Source of the DNA: a virus
IMG/VR virus record: IMGVR_UViG_3300042197_004918
Location: 1-64,000 of that record
Strand: one strand, 5' to 3'
Length of the DNA stretch: 64,000 nt
Shown piece after piece: positions 48,453 to 58,282 of the stretch; the stretch's first letter is position 1; the number at the start of each line of letters is the position of its first letter. The position numbers were made by a program, and so were the translations under genes. The notes beneath the pieces were generated by a model. The model was given only the letters and a program-made list of their open reading frames with translations, was not told the origin of the DNA and did not search any database.

Positions 48453-49198
48453 AAACTTTGATTTACACCACAGCAATAGACTCCGATTCAACGAAGGTCA
48501 AGAACTCTGATTACAGCAGTTATGGTATCAAGAGTTGGGAACGTTGGTGTAACAAAAACCACATAGACTTTCATGTGATTCGTGACAATCATCCTAGATA
48601 TAAGTTCCCGGTTTGGAATAAGGACAGGATTTTCGAGATAGTCGGTGACACTTATGATAAGATTGGATATGTTGATTCCGACACGATTGTTAAATGGGAT
48701 TGCCCGAATCCGTTCGACCTCTACACCGATGAGTTCTGTGGTGTTAAGGAGATAAGCTCCCTCCGATGGATTTACAATTCAATACAATCGTATGGACACT
48801 TCTATAAGGGGGGTGTTGAACTACCACTCGATGAATACATAAACAGTGGGGTGGTATTCTTTAATAAAGAACACCGTTATATCTACGACGAACTGATAGA
48901 ACTCTACATCAAGAACCAAAGTGAACTGGATACCATAAAAGGTGTAGGGAAGGTCCAAACATTGCTTAACCTGTGTCTTAAAAAGAACCGGGTAAAACAG
49001 AAATATCTTGATGACCGATGGAATCTCTTCTCTATTCACAAGAAGAATATGTTCACTCACAACTGGCAATTGAATGAAGATATGGAACCGTTTTTTGTAA
49101 AGTATGCATATATCTGGCATTTTACCGGATTCCCAATCGAAAGTAGAACGGAAGTTATGAGAAAAGTATGGGAGGGATTTGAAAATCGTTATGAATAA
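48449..49198 (+). CDS. GT-A glycosyltransferase (GT8-like), copy 1
   Basis: 249 aa. GTG start with GGAGG at 48440-48444. KSWERWCNKNHIDFHVIRDN, KDRIFEIVGDTYDKIGYVDSDTIV (DSD motif; written in parts), the cysteine segment FCGVKEISSLRWIYNS and YINSGVVFFNKEH follow small GT-A folds with a central DxD. It ends with HFTGFPIESRTEVMRKVWEG. Clearly related in order of motifs to the next gene, so probably a tandem duplicate. Confidence 0.72.
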   Translation: MKTLIYTTAIDSDSTKVKNSDYSSYGIKSWERWCNKNHIDFHVIRDNHPRYKFPVWNKDRIFEIVGDTYDKIGYVDSDTIVKWDCPNPFDLYTDEFCGVKEISSLRWIYNSIQSYGHFYKGGVELPLDEYINSGVVFFNKEHRYIYDELIELYIKNQSELDTIKGVGKVQTLLNLCLKKNRVKQKYLDDRWNLFSIHKKNMFTHNWQLNEDMEPFFVKYAYIWHFTGFPIESRTEVMRKVWEGFENRYE

Positions 49199-49946
49199 CA
49201 TCGTCTTCATAATAAACGTAAAGAACGCCGGAAAACCAAAGCCGGAGTATGACCTTTCTATAAAGAGTTGGAAGAAGTTCTGTGAAAAACACGGTCACGA
49301 ACTATTCGTTCTGGATTCTCCGATTGTAGACCAAGAACAAATGGGCATAATCTGGCAGAGATACTTCCTATTTGATTTGTTGGATCACAATCAGATAAAA
49401 TACAATCAGATTTTGATAGTTGATGCGGATACGATTGTTCATCCACAGTGTCCAGATTTCTTTGAATTTACCGAGAACAAATACACTCTCGTTAAAGATG
49501 ACGGTGACTATGATTGGATACTTCGGTCTATGGAGAACTACAAGAAATTTGTATTTCCAGACGAACCGATGTTCGAGTGGTTTAATTACTACAACAGCGG
49601 ATTCCAGATAGTTAACTCGACCCACCGACCTTTTTTTGACACAATGCGTGGATTTTATGCGGAAAACCACGAAGCGATACGTTGGTGTCAAAAGACATTT
49701 GGTGTAGGAACTGACCAAACTCCACTTAATTTTCTTTTAAGACGTGAGAAGGTGGAGATTAAAGAATTGTCATATAAATACAATTGTGTTTGCCTAAATA
49801 AGAAGGAAGTGTTAGACTCCGATATGTTACATACTAAGGTAGCACACGTTATGCATTTTAACGGGCTGCCGGATAAGGATAAAAGTGTTCCGTATTGGAT
49901 GGAACTAACTTACAACCATTTATATGAAGATAGGAATAGTAGGTAG
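49191..49946 (+). CDS. GT-A glycosyltransferase (GT8-like), copy 2
   Basis: 251 aa from ATG 49191, overlapping copy 1 by 8 bases. KSWKKFCEKHGHELFVLDSP, ILIVDADTIVHPQCPDFFEF (DAD motif), YYNSGFQIVNSTHRPFFDTM and HVMHFNGLPDKDKSVPYW parallel the motifs of copy 1 closely. Substrate unknown. It overlaps the oxidoreductase fusion by 23 bases. Confidence 0.72.
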   Translation: MNNIVFIINVKNAGKPKPEYDLSIKSWKKFCEKHGHELFVLDSPIVDQEQMGIIWQRYFLFDLLDHNQIKYNQILIVDADTIVHPQCPDFFEFTENKYTLVKDDGDYDWILRSMENYKKFVFPDEPMFEWFNYYNSGFQIVNSTHRPFFDTMRGFYAENHEAIRWCQKTFGVGTDQTPLNFLLRREKVEIKELSYKYNCVCLNKKEVLDSDMLHTKVAHVMHFNGLPDKDKSVPYWMELTYNHLYEDRNSR

Positions 49947-51717
49947 GGGATATTTTGGGACCAAAATATATGAGACGTTAAAGGATTCGCATGAGATCGT
50001 TTTCTTTACCGGACGAGAACTGCTTATTGATTACGACATAGATTGGGCCATCATCGCGTCTTCAAACGACTCTCATTACAAGTTGGTTGATGAGTTTATC
50101 AACCGTGAGATAGATGTATTTTGTGAAAAACCATTAACAACAAATTTCTCCGATGCAATTGAACTCTTAAACCGTGCAAAACGAACCGGTGTGAAGTTGT
50201 ATGTGGACGACATATTCTTATACAATTCCGAATATCTGGCGAAACGGGAAGAGATGCGCAATTCGTCAGAATTGACGTTCAGTTGGAAAAAATTCGGTTC
50301 GTTCAAAGATAACATCGTAAACAATCTGACTTATCACGACTTGTATCTATTGGTAGATTTGTTCGGATACCAACGGATTCGGGGACTACAATCCACTGTT
50401 AACCGTATAAACGAGAAGGTCTGCACGTTCTTGTATGGTTCCAAAAAAATCACGTTGGAATATAATCGACTTTTCATGGGAAAATCCGAGAAGACGGTGA
50501 CGTATGACAAAAATGTATGTGATTTCACAAAGAGTGATAACAACTCTCTGTTAGATATGTTCGCAGCCGTGTTTTCCGAAAAAGCGGATTTTAACAGAAA
50601 TGAAGAACTAACACGGTCGGTGCAATCTCTGATGCGTGCAAACTTTTCTGGTTACAACTCTAAACCGCAACTTGCCGTAGTCGGCGGCGGAATCTTCGGT
50701 GTGACCGCAGCGTTAGAACTTATGAAGGATTTTAACGTAACCCTTTACGAGTCTAATTATGGATTATTGAACAATGCGAGTTCTATAAATCAATATCGAA
50801 TCCACCGAGGGTATCACTACCCAAGAAGCAAGGAGACTGCACACTCATCAAAATCAGGAAACGACTCTTTTCTTAAAACATACAACTGCCTAAGTGATAC
50901 GGTTACTAAGAATTATTACTGCATCGCAAAGGTTGGGTCAAAAACTGATGCTGAGGGGTATTTGAAATTCTTGAAGGAAGCTGGATTGGAGTTCTGCCCG
51001 TTAAATCTGGACGTCTTAAAGTCGGAAAATTTAAGTCTGACTGTGGAGGTTTCGGAGAAACTGTTCGATGCAAAGAAGTTGCTGACGTCGGTTTATAACC
51101 TAATTGATTCATATGAACTTCCATGTATTCTCGGTTCGACTTTTACGAGGGATATGAAAGCGAACTATGATTATGTTGTGAACTGTTCTTACGCAAACCT
51201 TAATTACATTTTGGAGGACGAACAACAGTTCGATTGCCAGTTTGAGTTGTGTGAGAAACCTGTAGTAAAGATGCCTGCCTCCTATAAAGGAAAGAGTATT
51301 GTGGTGATGGACGGTCCATTTATGTGTGTGGACCCGTATGGTTCAACTGACAATCATGTGCTTGGAAATGTGGTTCACGCTATACATTGTTCTAATATTG
51401 GCAAGTTCCCAATAATACCCGACAAATACACTTCCTTACTAAATCGAGGTGTAATCCCATCAAATGAGTTGGTAGGAATCACCAAATTTGATAAATTTAT
51501 CACATCCGCAAGACCGTTTTTTAAGGATATAGAATCTTCGGAACACATCGGTTCTATGTTCACAGTTAGAACTGTTTTGCCGATGAAAGAACATGACGAT
51601 GCACGGCCGAGTTTGATAAAGAAACATGACGACAAGGTTTACACCATTTTTTCAGGAAAAATAGCGACGTGTGTAGATTGTGCAAAAAATTTGAAAGAAA
51701 CTCTTCTTAAACAATAA
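49924..51717 (+). CDS. Gfo/Idh/MocA dehydrogenase fused to FAD-dependent oxidoreductase
   Basis: 597 aa with two redox domains. Residues 1-~245: MKIGIVGRGYFG (GxGxxG at 7-12) and DVFCEKPLTT (EKP at 68-70), the NAD(P)-binding domain of sugar dehydrogenases. Residues ~250-597: QLAVVGGGIFGVTAALEL (GxGxxG at 254-259), INQYRIHRGYHYPRSKETA and a C-terminal SGKIATCVDCAKNL, as in D-amino-acid-oxidase-like flavoenzymes. No stop or start separates them. They may act in turn on a sugar or amino sugar. The fusion is unusual. Confidence 0.78.
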   Translation: MKIGIVGRGYFGTKIYETLKDSHEIVFFTGRELLIDYDIDWAIIASSNDSHYKLVDEFINREIDVFCEKPLTTNFSDAIELLNRAKRTGVKLYVDDIFLYNSEYLAKREEMRNSSELTFSWKKFGSFKDNIVNNLTYHDLYLLVDLFGYQRIRGLQSTVNRINEKVCTFLYGSKKITLEYNRLFMGKSEKTVTYDKNVCDFTKSDNNSLLDMFAAVFSEKADFNRNEELTRSVQSLMRANFSGYNSKPQLAVVGGGIFGVTAALELMKDFNVTLYESNYGLLNNASSINQYRIHRGYHYPRSKETAHSSKSGNDSFLKTYNCLSDTVTKNYYCIAKVGSKTDAEGYLKFLKEAGLEFCPLNLDVLKSENLSLTVEVSEKLFDAKKLLTSVYNLIDSYELPCILGSTFTRDMKANYDYVVNCSYANLNYILEDEQQFDCQFELCEKPVVKMPASYKGKSIVVMDGPFMCVDPYGSTDNHVLGNVVHAIHCSNIGKFPIIPDKYTSLLNRGVIPSNELVGITKFDKFITSARPFFKDIESSEHIGSMFTVRTVLPMKEHDDARPSLIKKHDDKVYTIFSGKIATCVDCAKNLKETLLKQ

Positions 51718-51718
51718 T

Positions 51719-52288
51719 ATGACATTAGATTCAATATTGGAAATGGTTCCGGATAAATTTTCGGATATAACGACGACATCAAAGAAATTCAAGACTGACG
51801 TTTATACGTTTTTCAATACACCCGAGTTTTCTGACAAAACGTGTCTTGAGATAGGGTGTAAGAACGGGTATACAACACTTGTGCTTACATATTTGTTTAA
51901 AATGGTGTATGGGATAAACTACGATACGATTGTATCTCCGAACAATTTTTTGGTATCCAAGGATAGGAGTAATTTTAAACTATTTGCTCAGGACGTATAT
52001 AAACTCGGTCTTCCTGTGAACGACTCTGATGTGATTTTTGTGGATGCTATTCATACCTATCAAGCCGTTCTTATAGATATAGAGAATTCATTAAAACTGA
52101 AATCAGTTGGTAAAAAATATTTCATTTTCGACGACATTGGGTTATACCCAGAGGTGAGAGCGGCTGTATATGAGTGTGTCGATGCTGGGTTGTTGAAGGT
52201 GGAGAAGAAAATTGGGTATGGTCCGTTCGACGGGGACTTTGTAAGATTGCTGAGCGACTATGAAGGGGTGATTTGTTCTGAAAAATGA
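51719..52288 (+). CDS. Class I SAM-dependent methyltransferase
   Basis: 189 aa. CLEIGCKNGYTTLVLTYLF is the SAM-binding motif I, MVYGINYDTI motif II, and VIFVDAIHTYQAVLIDIENS the motif IV/V region seen in methyltransferases of polysaccharide clusters. FIFDDIGLYPEVRAAVYECV resembles the metal-site segment of TylF-type enzymes. It starts one base after the fusion gene and overlaps the next by ATGA. Confidence 0.75.
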   Translation: MTLDSILEMVPDKFSDITTTSKKFKTDVYTFFNTPEFSDKTCLEIGCKNGYTTLVLTYLFKMVYGINYDTIVSPNNFLVSKDRSNFKLFAQDVYKLGLPVNDSDVIFVDAIHTYQAVLIDIENSLKLKSVGKKYFIFDDIGLYPEVRAAVYECVDAGLLKVEKKIGYGPFDGDFVRLLSDYEGVICSEK

Positions 52289-53292
52289 ATATCAAGATAT
52301 TAGAATTGGATAAGCACAGAAACGAAACTACGTTTCGACCATACCTTGCAGCTCAGAGTGAGTTCGAGAAAAACGGAATTTTCTTTGTAGAATCGGAAAG
52401 AGATGCCGATGTTCTCTTTGTTGGACAGGCCTCCATAATAGATAAGAAAATTCCCTTGCAGGAATCCGCAATGAAGGGGGTCAATTTTTTGAAAGAGTTG
52501 GATAAGCCTTACATCGTATTCGATGGACAGGATTCGTCAAGTTTGATTGGAGTTTGGGATGCCTGTAAATGGTTTTCCGGTATAAAGTGTGTGAAGAACG
52601 TGATATTGAAAGATTTGAATGGATATGGAAAAAGGTATCCGAATGGCAGATGGTTTTGGGGCAGAACCACTGATGGATATTCTTTGACAGAAGAATCGGT
52701 CAAAGAGTTGGATTCGTTTTTGGTTCCTGGCGCAACCAATTGGCTTAATACGTATGGGAACAAATTTCCACTACAGAAAATAAATAGAAACAAGAAATAC
52801 GACGTGGCCATATTGATTGGATTGGCTAAAGAAGGGGCTGAACATGGGTTTCATAGTGCCGATTATTATAACGAATCTCGACTGAATTTATTTGAGGTCG
52901 CAAAGAGGTTGAAGTGTAAAGTCATAACCACTGAGAAAACCGGGAAATTGGATCGCCAAAAATACTTGGAAACTTTGTGGGACAGCAAGTTCTGTATATC
53001 TCCATTTGGTTTCGGTGAGGTAAACATTCGTGAAATCGAAGCGTTAATGGTCGGAAGCGTAATCGTTAAACCTAACATCGAAAGTGTCATCACGACACCG
53101 AATATATACGGTCAGGGTATGTCTATTACGTGTAAGGATAATTACAGTGATTTACCTGACCTCATGGATGAATTGTTACCAGAATATTACGATTTCGCCG
53201 AAGCGATGATTGAGAACCAGTATGCTAAGTTCCAATACGAGTCAGCGGATTCAACGTTGGTGGCCAGAACGATTAAAAGTATATTAACATGA
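52285..53292 (+). CDS. Exostosin/GT-B-like glycosyltransferase
   Basis: 335 aa. The N-terminal half is Rossmann-like (DADVLFVGQASI, PYIVFDGQDSSSLIG). The C-terminal part has DSKFCISPFGFGEVNIREIE and ALMVGSVIVKPNI, the donor-side pattern found in exostosin-like and related GT-B enzymes. ATGA overlap on both ends. Substrate unknown. Confidence 0.62.
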   Translation: MNIKILELDKHRNETTFRPYLAAQSEFEKNGIFFVESERDADVLFVGQASIIDKKIPLQESAMKGVNFLKELDKPYIVFDGQDSSSLIGVWDACKWFSGIKCVKNVILKDLNGYGKRYPNGRWFWGRTTDGYSLTEESVKELDSFLVPGATNWLNTYGNKFPLQKINRNKKYDVAILIGLAKEGAEHGFHSADYYNESRLNLFEVAKRLKCKVITTEKTGKLDRQKYLETLWDSKFCISPFGFGEVNIREIEALMVGSVIVKPNIESVITTPNIYGQGMSITCKDNYSDLPDLMDELLPEYYDFAEAMIENQYAKFQYESADSTLVARTIKSILT

Positions 53293-54278
53293 AATACAAA
53301 TACTCCATTGGCACCCATGTAATGTTCTATGAGATAGAAATGCTCAATGATTTCATCTCTGGGCTCATAAACCTGATGCACGACGTGGAGACTAAGGAAC
53401 GTGTATATATTGACCTCGCCTTCAACGTATCACAGTTTTTTGAAGAAGTGGATTTTTACAAAATCTCGAAGGACGAACTCATAAATAAGTTCAATAAACA
53501 GTTGGATAGACTGAAACCTTTTATACACGAACCCAATTTATCCACCCGGGTTATTAACAATGACAATGAGTTTTATACTCAAACGGATTATAGACGTGAA
53601 TACAACTCAAAGTTCTGCAAGATTGTTGATTTCGTGATGTGGGGTGAAACGGACAGCTTTTTTCCAAAACAAGCGTTCTCTTGTTTGGAGGTTCTAGGAG
53701 ACTATTCCCGTGAGGTTGGTGTGAACCGATTTGTAGCAAGTTTTGCCGACAGAAAGATGTGGGATTCTAGTTGGGATGCAACAGTTCATCCAAATTTCCT
53801 CGACCACAAGTTCGTAGAGGACGACTTTGAAAACAAAAATCAGGCAAAGTCATTCATGTCAATCGAAGAAATGAATAGGATAAACGAGTCGGCTAAGAGC
53901 TTGGACCTAATCCACATAAACTACCCAAAGATAGACGGTTCGTGTTTGGTGTTAAGTTCGGATTTTATACGTTCCGGTATAAACATACCACCGTGTTTTA
54001 TTCACAACGACGACGAAAGTTTGTCTTTGGTTGCGAAGCAGATGCTTGGTGACCAGTATTATCAATTTATTTTCAAAAACATACTGAAGGTTCATGCGAG
54101 GAGACACCCTAGAAAGAGAACATATGTGTTAAATGAGAACAATCCCAACGGTTTTTGTAATGAGAAAAAGGGGGATTGGTGGAAACGTTTCATACAGATG
54201 TCTCAACATAATGTCGCGATTCTCATAAAAAACCAAGGTAAGTTTTTGACCTTTGAAGACTTTAAAAACAGCGTATGA
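53289..54278 (+). CDS. Probable GT-A-like protein of the glycan island
   Basis: 329 aa. VDFVMWGETDSFFPKQAFSC has an acidic GET-D motif where GT-A folds carry DxD, and IDGSCLVLSSDFIRSGINIP then FIHNDDESLSLVAKQM resemble the late GT2 acceptor region. The match is partial. ATGA-overlapped with both neighbours. Confidence 0.55.
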   Translation: MKYKYSIGTHVMFYEIEMLNDFISGLINLMHDVETKERVYIDLAFNVSQFFEEVDFYKISKDELINKFNKQLDRLKPFIHEPNLSTRVINNDNEFYTQTDYRREYNSKFCKIVDFVMWGETDSFFPKQAFSCLEVLGDYSREVGVNRFVASFADRKMWDSSWDATVHPNFLDHKFVEDDFENKNQAKSFMSIEEMNRINESAKSLDLIHINYPKIDGSCLVLSSDFIRSGINIPPCFIHNDDESLSLVAKQMLGDQYYQFIFKNILKVHARRHPRKRTYVLNENNPNGFCNEKKGDWWKRFIQMSQHNVAILIKNQGKFLTFEDFKNSV

Positions 54279-54952
54279 ACGAATTGAATGTTGTAATTTG
54301 TATAGATGACGTCCATCCACAGAAAAACTGGAGGATTCACGGAGATGTAGTCGAATCCTATCTGGATTCTCTGAACAGCACCTTTGGAGCCAAGTTCAAT
54401 CTGTTTATACCGTCATATTACCATTCCCTCACACCCCTTCGTTTATACCGAGATTGGGTAACTTGGATGAAGGATATGGGATACTTTGAGTTATGCGCCC
54501 ACGGCCATTTTCACAGTTGCAAAAATTCTATGTTAGGCGAACAAGAGTTCCTTGAGATAGACTACATTGATGCCAAGGAGAGGGTGTCGATGATAGTTGA
54601 TGAATGGGATAAGGTGGGGGTCAAACCGAGGGGATTTAGAATGCCTGGCTGGGGATGCTCTCAAGGGTCAGCTCAAGCGGTGGGTGAGTCGTTCGACTAT
54701 GTTGCGGCCCACTCCGAGATAAACTATAACATCACATTTCCGACAAAGACTTTCTACGGTTGTGATGGAATCCACGAAACGTCCGGTATGACAATTCAAA
54801 AAAATCAAACCGTGGTGTTTCAGTCTCACATATTCGGTGACTGGAATAAGAATGTGTGGAACGAAAAGAATTACGAGAACTTCTTTATGGTTCTTGACTA
54901 CCTGAGAAATACCTATACTGTTAACTTTACAACTTTCGGCGAATTGACATGA
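54275..54952 (+). CDS. NodB-like polysaccharide deacetylase
   Basis: 225 aa. VVICIDDVHPQKN (D11, D12), LCAHGHFHSC (H76, H78, H80), GFRMPGWGCSQGS (arginine/tryptophan motif) and VFQSHIFGDWNKN match the five-motif pattern of carbohydrate esterase family 4 and relatives, which remove N-acetyl groups. No signal peptide, so it acts in the cytoplasm, probably on a precursor. ATGA overlap with the next gene. Confidence 0.72.
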   Translation: MNELNVVICIDDVHPQKNWRIHGDVVESYLDSLNSTFGAKFNLFIPSYYHSLTPLRLYRDWVTWMKDMGYFELCAHGHFHSCKNSMLGEQEFLEIDYIDAKERVSMIVDEWDKVGVKPRGFRMPGWGCSQGSAQAVGESFDYVAAHSEINYNITFPTKTFYGCDGIHETSGMTIQKNQTVVFQSHIFGDWNKNVWNEKNYENFFMVLDYLRNTYTVNFTTFGELT

Positions 54953-55887
54953 AAATAGCATTTGTAACTGAGATGGGGTTCTTTGGAAAAGTTCCTAGAA
55001 ATCATAGGAACATGCGTGTGGAGTTTGCGTGGATGTGTGCGTTGGGAGCGGAGCATTTATGTTGTAACGCATCGGCGATAGATTCTTACGATTTAATTGT
55101 GGTTATTCTTCCTAAGAAAAATCTCAACGTATGGATACAGGAAGATTACATAGAAAAGTTCAGGAAACACACCAAACGCCTCGCGGTGATGCAAGAGGGG
55201 CCTCATTGGTATTTTCAAGATTACGATATACCGACTCAATTTTGGTTTTACAACATTTTGATGTCAGCGGATATACTGTTCACTCATAATCAGAACGATA
55301 AACGTTATTATGAGGGAATCACTTGTCATCCGATGGTGAAGGTTATGCCATCGCTTATGATAGAAGACCTTGTTTCTAACACTCAACCGAAGAAGTCTGC
55401 TGGAACCATGATAGGTGGAAACTTTGTCAACTGGTATGGTGGATTTGATTCATACATTGTAGCACAAGATATTGGAGAAAATATATACTGCCCAAGTATG
55501 GGTAGAAAACAGCCGAATGAGGATGCTATAGAAAACATTCAACATTTGCCATATCTCGATTGGGCGGGGTGGATGGATAATCTATCGGTTATGAAGTATG
55601 GCATCCATCTTATGCGAACCCACGCGGCGGGAACATTTGCTTTAAATTGTGCTTACTTCGGAATACCGTGTATAGGATACAAGGGGTTGGATACTCAAGA
55701 TATATGTCATCCGAGTTTAACGGTGGAGGTTGCCGATGTTAAACGTGCTAGGGAGCTGGCTAGAGAACTTTTGGATGAACGGTTTTACAAAAAGTGTTCG
55801 GAAGAGAGTCGGCATTTATACGAAAAAAACTACAGAGAACCCACCTTTATCTCTTACATGAATGAAATATTCTCTGCGTTGAATTAA
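54949..55887 (+). CDS. GT-B-like glycosyltransferase
   Basis: 312 aa. Begins MKIAFVTEMGFFGKVPRNHR (Rossmann strand with a G-rich turn). RLAVMQEGPHWYFQDYDIPT and ADILFTHNQNDKRYYEG form the acceptor side; YGIHLMRTHAAGTFALNCAYFGIP and DDICHP-like text (QDICHPSLTVEVADV) the donor side. Family not certain. The end is followed by a 45-base gap, the only break in the second half of the island. Confidence 0.62.
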   Translation: MKIAFVTEMGFFGKVPRNHRNMRVEFAWMCALGAEHLCCNASAIDSYDLIVVILPKKNLNVWIQEDYIEKFRKHTKRLAVMQEGPHWYFQDYDIPTQFWFYNILMSADILFTHNQNDKRYYEGITCHPMVKVMPSLMIEDLVSNTQPKKSAGTMIGGNFVNWYGGFDSYIVAQDIGENIYCPSMGRKQPNEDAIENIQHLPYLDWAGWMDNLSVMKYGIHLMRTHAAGTFALNCAYFGIPCIGYKGLDTQDICHPSLTVEVADVKRARELARELLDERFYKKCSEESRHLYEKNYREPTFISYMNEIFSALN

Positions 55888-55932
55888 AAGAAAATTCGCA
55901 AGTTTTTCGGCGGTATATATTTAGTGAAATCT

Positions 55933-56799
55933 ATGAAATACACATTTGAAGACAAACTTTTTTTAGTTACGGGCGGCAGCGGATTTTTGGGAAAACCTCT
56001 CGTTGAGAGGCTTTTGAAATCCGGTGCTCGCGTCAGAATATTAGCGAGGGACGAGGGAAAGCTCATCGAGACGAAACAACTATACCCATCGGTGGAAATT
56101 CTCACCGGAGATGTATCGGATGAATTCGAGGTTAAACAAGCAATGGTTGGGGTCAATGGAGTATTCCATTTAGCCGCATCGAAACACATTGGAATCGCTG
56201 AAAAACAAGTCCGTGAGTGCATCAAATCAAACACGATAGGTTCCATGAACATCCTATCAGAATCGCTTGAAAACTCTAACCTTGAATTTGTTATAGGCAT
56301 TAGCACTGACAAGACCGCACAAGTATCTGGGGTTTATGGGGCGTCTAAGTTTTTGATGGAACGTCTGTTCAAACAGTATGAAAGATTGAATCCGACGTGC
56401 GATTACCGAATAGTCAGATACGGAAACGTATTATACTCCACGGGGTCTGTATTGTGTAAGTGGAAGGATTTGATACAAGATGGGAAACAGATAACCATAA
56501 CTGACCCGAGAGCCACTAGGTTTTTTTGGACGGTTGACCAGGCGATAGATTTAATCTACGATTGCTTGACTAATGCCAAGGATGCCTCTCCGTATGTGCC
56601 GACCATGAAAGGTATGAACATGGAGAATTTGTTGCTGGCGATGGAGCAGAAATACGCGCCGAATGATGCACCGATGCCTCCCTGGAATATAATCGGACTT
56701 CAACCTGGTGAAAATCTACACGAAAAGATTTTAGAAAATGGATTGAATTCAAGCGAAGTCGAACAATACACCATTGAAGAAATTAAACAACTTATATGA
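55933..56799 (+). CDS. UDP-HexNAc 4,6-dehydratase-like extended SDR
   Basis: 288 aa from ATG 55933 (a GTG at 55924 also fits). LFLVTGGSGFLGKPLVERLL is the NAD-binding loop; STDKTAQVSGVYGASK has the YxxxK catalytic pair with the STDK motif typical of FlaA1/PseB/CapD enzymes. RYGNVLYSTGSVLCKWKDLI and RFFWTVDQAIDL are also characteristic. It would make a UDP-4-keto-6-deoxy-HexNAc, the entry point to aminodideoxy sugars. A TATATATTTA string lies just upstream. Confidence 0.82.
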   Translation: MKYTFEDKLFLVTGGSGFLGKPLVERLLKSGARVRILARDEGKLIETKQLYPSVEILTGDVSDEFEVKQAMVGVNGVFHLAASKHIGIAEKQVRECIKSNTIGSMNILSESLENSNLEFVIGISTDKTAQVSGVYGASKFLMERLFKQYERLNPTCDYRIVRYGNVLYSTGSVLCKWKDLIQDGKQITITDPRATRFFWTVDQAIDLIYDCLTNAKDASPYVPTMKGMNMENLLLAMEQKYAPNDAPMPPWNIIGLQPGENLHEKILENGLNSSEVEQYTIEEIKQLI

Positions 56800-57461
56800 A
56801 AATTGTTCAAATAGGAACAAACTCCGGATTTGACACTACAAATAGATTTTTGAAGTCATACGCTCTCACATACGATGTGAGTATGGATTTGGTCCTTCTA
56901 ATAGAACCTCTTAGAAAGTTGAATGCCAATATAATTTCCAATTATCAGGGGATGAATAATGTTCATATAGAAAACGTCGCTATAGTCAGTAATAATGACA
57001 CTAACTTTGTAGATTTTTTTTGCAATTTCTCTAAAGTCGGCCTTGACGAACACTCGTCGTTGAGTAAGTCACATCTTTTGTATAAAATTGGAAAAGACAG
57101 TGGACACGTTGAAGAAACGGTTGAAAAAATAACAGTTCCATGTGAAACTATAATGTCTATGTTGAACAGACATTTTGTAAAACATTTAGATATTCTTTTT
57201 ATTGACGCCGAGGGTAGTGACGGTGACATAATTATGTCTATAGACTTTGCATCTGTATCAATACACACAATTATTTACGAGGATCGTTTCCTTGAAACGG
57301 AGATGTCCAAAAAAATACAATCTTTATTAAAAGACAAAGGTTACTCTTCTTATTTGTTATCCAACGGTGATGTAATTGCTACAACTTTGGATATATACGA
57401 GAATCACATTATTCACCATTTATCCTCTGTTTATAAATCTAATTTTGAGACGAAAATATGA
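56796..57461 (+). CDS. FkbM-family methyltransferase
   Basis: 221 aa, ATGA overlap. MKIVQIGTNSGFDTTNRFL replaces the usual N-terminal SAM loop, and HLDILFIDAEGSDGDIIMSI followed by HTIIYEDRF is the FkbM signature (DxEG ... E). Members O-methylate sugars. Base composition is more AT-rich than its neighbours, hinting at separate acquisition. Confidence 0.78.
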   Translation: MKIVQIGTNSGFDTTNRFLKSYALTYDVSMDLVLLIEPLRKLNANIISNYQGMNNVHIENVAIVSNNDTNFVDFFCNFSKVGLDEHSSLSKSHLLYKIGKDSGHVEETVEKITVPCETIMSMLNRHFVKHLDILFIDAEGSDGDIIMSIDFASVSIHTIIYEDRFLETEMSKKIQSLLKDKGYSSYLLSNGDVIATTLDIYENHIIHHLSSVYKSNFETKI

Positions 57462-58282
57462 AAATTCTTATATTGGGCGGAAACCGGTTCATAGGAAAGA
57501 AACTTGCTTCGAGATTATCCATAGAGGGTCACGATGTAACAGTGTTGAATAGAAGCGGCACCGGTCCAGAGGGGTGTGAAATCATAAAATCAGACAGAGA
57601 CGGGCTATCTAAAGTCGATAACGATTTTAACGTGGTCATAGATTTCTGTCTATTCAAACCGGCCCAAGCAGAAGCTTTAAAGTCTTTCCTAAAGCCTACC
57701 CAACATTATCTGTTTGTAAGTAGTGCAGCCGCATATTTAGATGATAATCGTCAGTGTTATGACGAGAGTATGAAAATCGGCGGGAGGGCTGGTTTTGGAG
57801 ACTACGGTAAAGAGAAGGCTGAGTGTGAATCCATAATATCAAACTCCAGTGCATACGAACTCATAGTTCGCCCACCTTATATCGTTGGGAATGATTGCCC
57901 TCGGCCCCGACTTAGGTTTTACATAGAGAAGATTTTGTCTGATGGAAAGTGTCCCGTCGCTGGTGACGGAAACGCTTTGTTTAGCATTGTATGGTCGGGA
58001 GATGTAGTGGATACTTTACATGATATGGTCGTCCAACCGTGGAAATACCTACATGGTTCCGCATACAACATATCATCATCTGACGTGTATTCTACGAAAA
58101 CCTTGATTAAGGAGATTGCTACATTTCTAAATCGTCCGTATGAAATTGTAGAAAACTCCAAGGACGTCCCGTTCTTGAATGAAAATTTGATAACATCTCC
58201 GGTCAAATTAAACAGAAAATTTAAACCGATAAAATATAGACTAAAAGAGTTCTGTGAGTATAGTAGGATAAGTTATGAATAA
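57458..58282 (+). CDS. Extended SDR epimerase/reductase
   Basis: 274 aa. MKILILGGNRFIGKKLASRL is the NAD(P) loop, LFVSSAAAYLDDNRQCYDES the catalytic serine strand, and FGDYGKEKAECESI the YxxxK pair. VRPPYIVGNDCPRPRLRFYI is typical of nucleotide-sugar reductases. It could reduce or epimerise the keto sugar made by the neighbouring dehydratase. ATGA overlap upstream and 8-base overlap downstream. Confidence 0.78.
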   Translation: MKILILGGNRFIGKKLASRLSIEGHDVTVLNRSGTGPEGCEIIKSDRDGLSKVDNDFNVVIDFCLFKPAQAEALKSFLKPTQHYLFVSSAAAYLDDNRQCYDESMKIGGRAGFGDYGKEKAECESIISNSSAYELIVRPPYIVGNDCPRPRLRFYIEKILSDGKCPVAGDGNALFSIVWSGDVVDTLHDMVVQPWKYLHGSAYNISSSDVYSTKTLIKEIATFLNRPYEIVENSKDVPFLNENLITSPVKLNRKFKPIKYRLKEFCEYSRISYE

